Source of the DNA: Casuarius casuarius
Lineage: Eukaryota; Chordata; Aves; Casuariiformes; Casuariidae
NCBI GenBank assembly: GCA_003342895.1
Contig: PTFA01000364.1
Coordinates: 680,185 to 744,184 of the forward strand
Length of the DNA stretch: 64,000 nt
Direction: 5' to 3'
Below the pieces are notes generated by a model that was not told the origin of the DNA, ran no database searches, and saw only the letters and a program-made list of their open reading frames with translations. Positions 61,431 to 64,000 of the stretch are shown here, piece after piece. The position numbers were made by a program, and so were the translations under genes. The number at the start of each line of letters is the position of its first letter. Within the stretch, counting starts at the first letter, position 1.

Positions 61431-63472
61431 CATACATGATGGCTATTTTGTTGACAGGTTCTCAGCTCCCTGGGAAATGGATTAGATCAGCTATTCACTT
61501 CATTGATGTTATAGGAAGCAAATATTAAATGGTTAGAATTTCCACACACTCCAGTCTGCGATAGATTTGAAGAAGCACCCTAACTGTGAAAAGCTTGCCC
61601 TCAAACTATTATAGTGTGTTATGGAGTACATGTCCCTTGTGTAGCAGTATATGAGCATTTTGTGAGAGCCGTCCATTGTAATGCAAACAAGCGATTTTAC
61701 ATGCCCAAGTTTTCTAGATGCTTGAGTGAGATGCAAATTATTGGCCTCTGTAGATCACTACTTCCCTGAGCCAGCTTGCTCGACATTTCAGTTGATATGT
61801 CAGAAACTCCCTATTTCTTCTGCCAATGGGATGTATCTCTAGATCTCTGCTTTGTCCCCTTACTGATACAGGAATGCACCCAGAGTATCACTAGGTCAGC
61901 TTGGGTAAGAAGGTGCAGCTCAGTGCAGGCTTGGGTCCTGAAATATTCTGTTAATGCAACTTTACCCTGTGAGTTAATTTTCTTCTCTGGACAGGTAGAG
62001 ATATGTGGAACCTGCTACATCAGTATAGCCCCAGAGAAGACACACTGATCAGAAATAGAAATCCTCAAGCACACATAGTGTCCTGTTCTACTGGTCAGGA
62101 AAATGGACAGGAGGCAATGAGACTGCGCTGCTTACACAGAACACATGCACCTAAACCCACAGCTCTGAGAAAGGATCTGTCTAATTCTTCAGACCTCCAT
62201 AAACGATATTCTGGTAGGGGCTTGATCTTTGTAGTCCAGTAAATATGCTGCTGCCATTGCTGGCTGCAGGCCATATGCCTTGCACTAATTTAACAGCTCA
62301 GGACTCACCAGTAATTGTCTTGAGTGGGTATGTGTCTGTTTTAGATGTAACTGCAGAAATTTATAAGCATCAGGAAAGGGTCAGGAGGACTATTTCCTGT
62401 AGCTTAACATGGATTCTATGTATTTTCCGATATGGTAAAGGTCTAACACTACTATATAGTCATTACCTAACTGACATGTGGCCAGTAAGGAGCAGACTGC
62501 TTAAGAAGTATAAAAACAACCTTGAGAGGACCTAAGATCAAGGGGGAAGAACTTCCTACCCCTCTCCCCACCAAACTCCTCTTGACAAAGAACTCAGGAT
62601 GTTGATGACTCAAGGCAATCCATCTTTTCTAAGAGAAGACTGGCATAATTAACCCATTGGACCCGGCACTGGGGAAACAGTTAGATACTGGGTAGTCTAC
62701 GTACAACAATTTTAACTGTATCATTATTGGGATTTAGCAATAAGTGGATAATTTGTATTGTATTTGTTAATATAGTTGTAACTGGATTAATGTTTTTGCT
62801 GTATTGTAATAACACTGCCAAGACACTAATGAGACTGTATATAAAGAATATTCCTTTAAGCCAATACAACTTTCCTAGGGTTCAGTACAACATATTCTGA
62901 CTGCAGATGTAAAATGGCATTCCACCTCTGCTGTACAGTTTTAATGGTAACTGAAAGCCTTTGCCTCCCTGAGAGGCTAGAGTGTTCCTGTTAAAACTGA
63001 GATGTGGAAACATAATAGCTTGTGATTAGACATAATAATCCAAAGTTTCAAAGAATTAGATATTACCTAATTAAAAATTATTTGGGTTTTTCTTCTGCAA
63101 CTCCAGTCATGTTACTGTAGTAAAACAGTTCCATGGCAATTTGAACACATAGGCAGAAGACTCTAGAAAGGTTTAACTGGAGTTATTTCTTCACTGTATG
63201 TTTCCTAACAGGCCTGTTGAGATAATATATTGCATGACTGGTAGCTAATACAAAGGTTCCTCATTCCTGTCATGTTTTCTCTGTTCAGCTTATGGCTGCA
63301 CTATAGGTTTATGCATTACTCATGGATACAGACTCTTCCTGGGACTATAGAACAGCATACCTGGCCTGTATCTCATTAGCTTGTCTCTGTTAAACATTTC
63401 AAATGTGGATTCTAGGATAAAAAGTGCATCCCTTTTTTCTTTTTCGGTACTCTTTAACATGAGCTATATCAG

Positions 63473-64000
63473 ATGCATTCCAAAGCAGCCTATGCCTCAC
63501 TGGTGAAAGATGTTAATTCATTTGAGTTCATAACAAACTATCATCCCTGTGAGCTGTTGCAGTTTGGAGATAAAGCCTAGCCAGTGCTGGTGAGTACCAA
63601 TGGTCAAGTGCTAATTGCAGCAACTTGTTATGGGATGGGCTAGAGGGTGGTTGTTTCTCATGAGGGAATCTTGAAGGACTCCAGGTTTTCCCAGTTTCTC
63701 AGAAATGCTGTGGACTGGCTCAAGCCCTCCCCTGGGGCCCTGGTTGGGGTCCATCATCATTTGGATTCCCTCTCCCAGCTGCTTCTCAGGGCTGGCGCCA
63801 AAGTACAGGCTGGGGCAGAGCTCAGCACCCCTCTGGGGGTGTACTGTATGGATGCCTATGACAGTACTCATGCAAAGAACCTGATTCACTTTGTAAGGGA
63901 AGGTGGGGGCCTGCTCATTGGAGGCCAGGCCTGGTACTGGGCTAGTCAACATGGCAAGGAGAAGGTGCTGTTTGAATTTCCTGGGAACCAGGTGACCAGT
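63473..64000 (+). pseudogene. Second TCAF copy, first coding exon with two in-frame stops (partial, right edge)
   Basis: Begins ATGCATTCC, read MHSKAAYASLVKDVNSFEF, and aligns without gaps to TCAF exon 1 from its ATG at a constant offset of 23,331 bp. Bases 63473-63645 are diverged (roughly half of the amino acids match) and carry TAG at 63578-63580 and 63641-63643, both in frame. From 63646 to the window edge all 355 bases equal 40315-40669, and that part is open. The first part looks like a decayed paralogue (PCELL, PVLVSTNGQVLIAATCYG still legible). Whether the remaining exons exist lies beyond the edge. An assembly chimera is an alternative to a real hybrid gene. Confidence 0.85.

Larger units (their letters stand above)
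54502..63472. other. Intergenic stretch between the two TCAF copies
   Basis: About 9 kb without a recognised gene. It holds a short ACATGTACATGAAA-type repeat (about 57280-57338), a 69-codon acidic minus-strand ORF (58488-58697) that I cannot identify, and a block near 61100-61430 that looks like an old dispersed repeat. I found no relics of TCAF exons 2-7 here. Confidence 0.6.

Noticed and set aside
1..64000. Search for tRNA genes, CRISPR arrays, bacterial operons or phage modules
   Set aside because: None seen; the sequence is vertebrate nuclear DNA and the only arrays are short simple repeats.

Overview
The window is nuclear DNA from a vertebrate, most likely a bird. Evidence: spliced genes with GT-AG introns of a few hundred bases to 5.5 kb, CpG-island promoters, and a CR1-type LINE whose 3' end reads like avian CR1. 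A turtle or crocodilian cannot be excluded. No tRNA, rRNA, CRISPR or bacterial-type operon was seen. Exon boundaries were placed by reading both strands for AG/GT sites that keep frame and follow recalled family sequences; no alignment was run.

Left part (1-31,260), minus strand: the 5' eight coding exons of ITFG2 (1185-9686; the gene runs off the left edge), then the complete ten-exon FKBP4 gene (CDS 12103-29923; 449 aa). FKBP4 lies upstream of ITFG2 in the same direction, as I recall for human 12p13. The FKBP4 poly(A) signal (10001-10006) is only about 0.3 kb from the ITFG2 start codon. Each gene starts in a CpG island (about 9350-9960 and 29400-30330). FKBP4 encodes the HSP90 co-chaperone FKBP52. 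Its promoter has a heat-shock-element-like motif that recurs as a cluster in intron 1. A third CpG island (about 30930-31260) has no coding ORF but ends in a possible splice donor on the plus strand.

Middle part (31,260-54,500), plus strand: about 9 kb without recognisable coding exons, then a complete seven-coding-exon TRPM8-channel-associated-factor (TCAF/FAM115) gene (CDS 40142-54124; 906 aa). Exons 1 and 2 encode two related N-terminal modules. Later exons encode an M60-like metallopeptidase domain that keeps a full HExxH plus Glu zinc motif.

Right part (54,500-64,000): about 9 kb of intergenic DNA, then a second TCAF copy (63473 to the edge). Its first 173 bases are a diverged paralogue with two in-frame stops. 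From 63646 to the edge, 355 bases are identical to the first gene at a constant offset of 23,331 bp. This abrupt switch (gene conversion, unequal exchange or an assembly error) is the most striking observation here.
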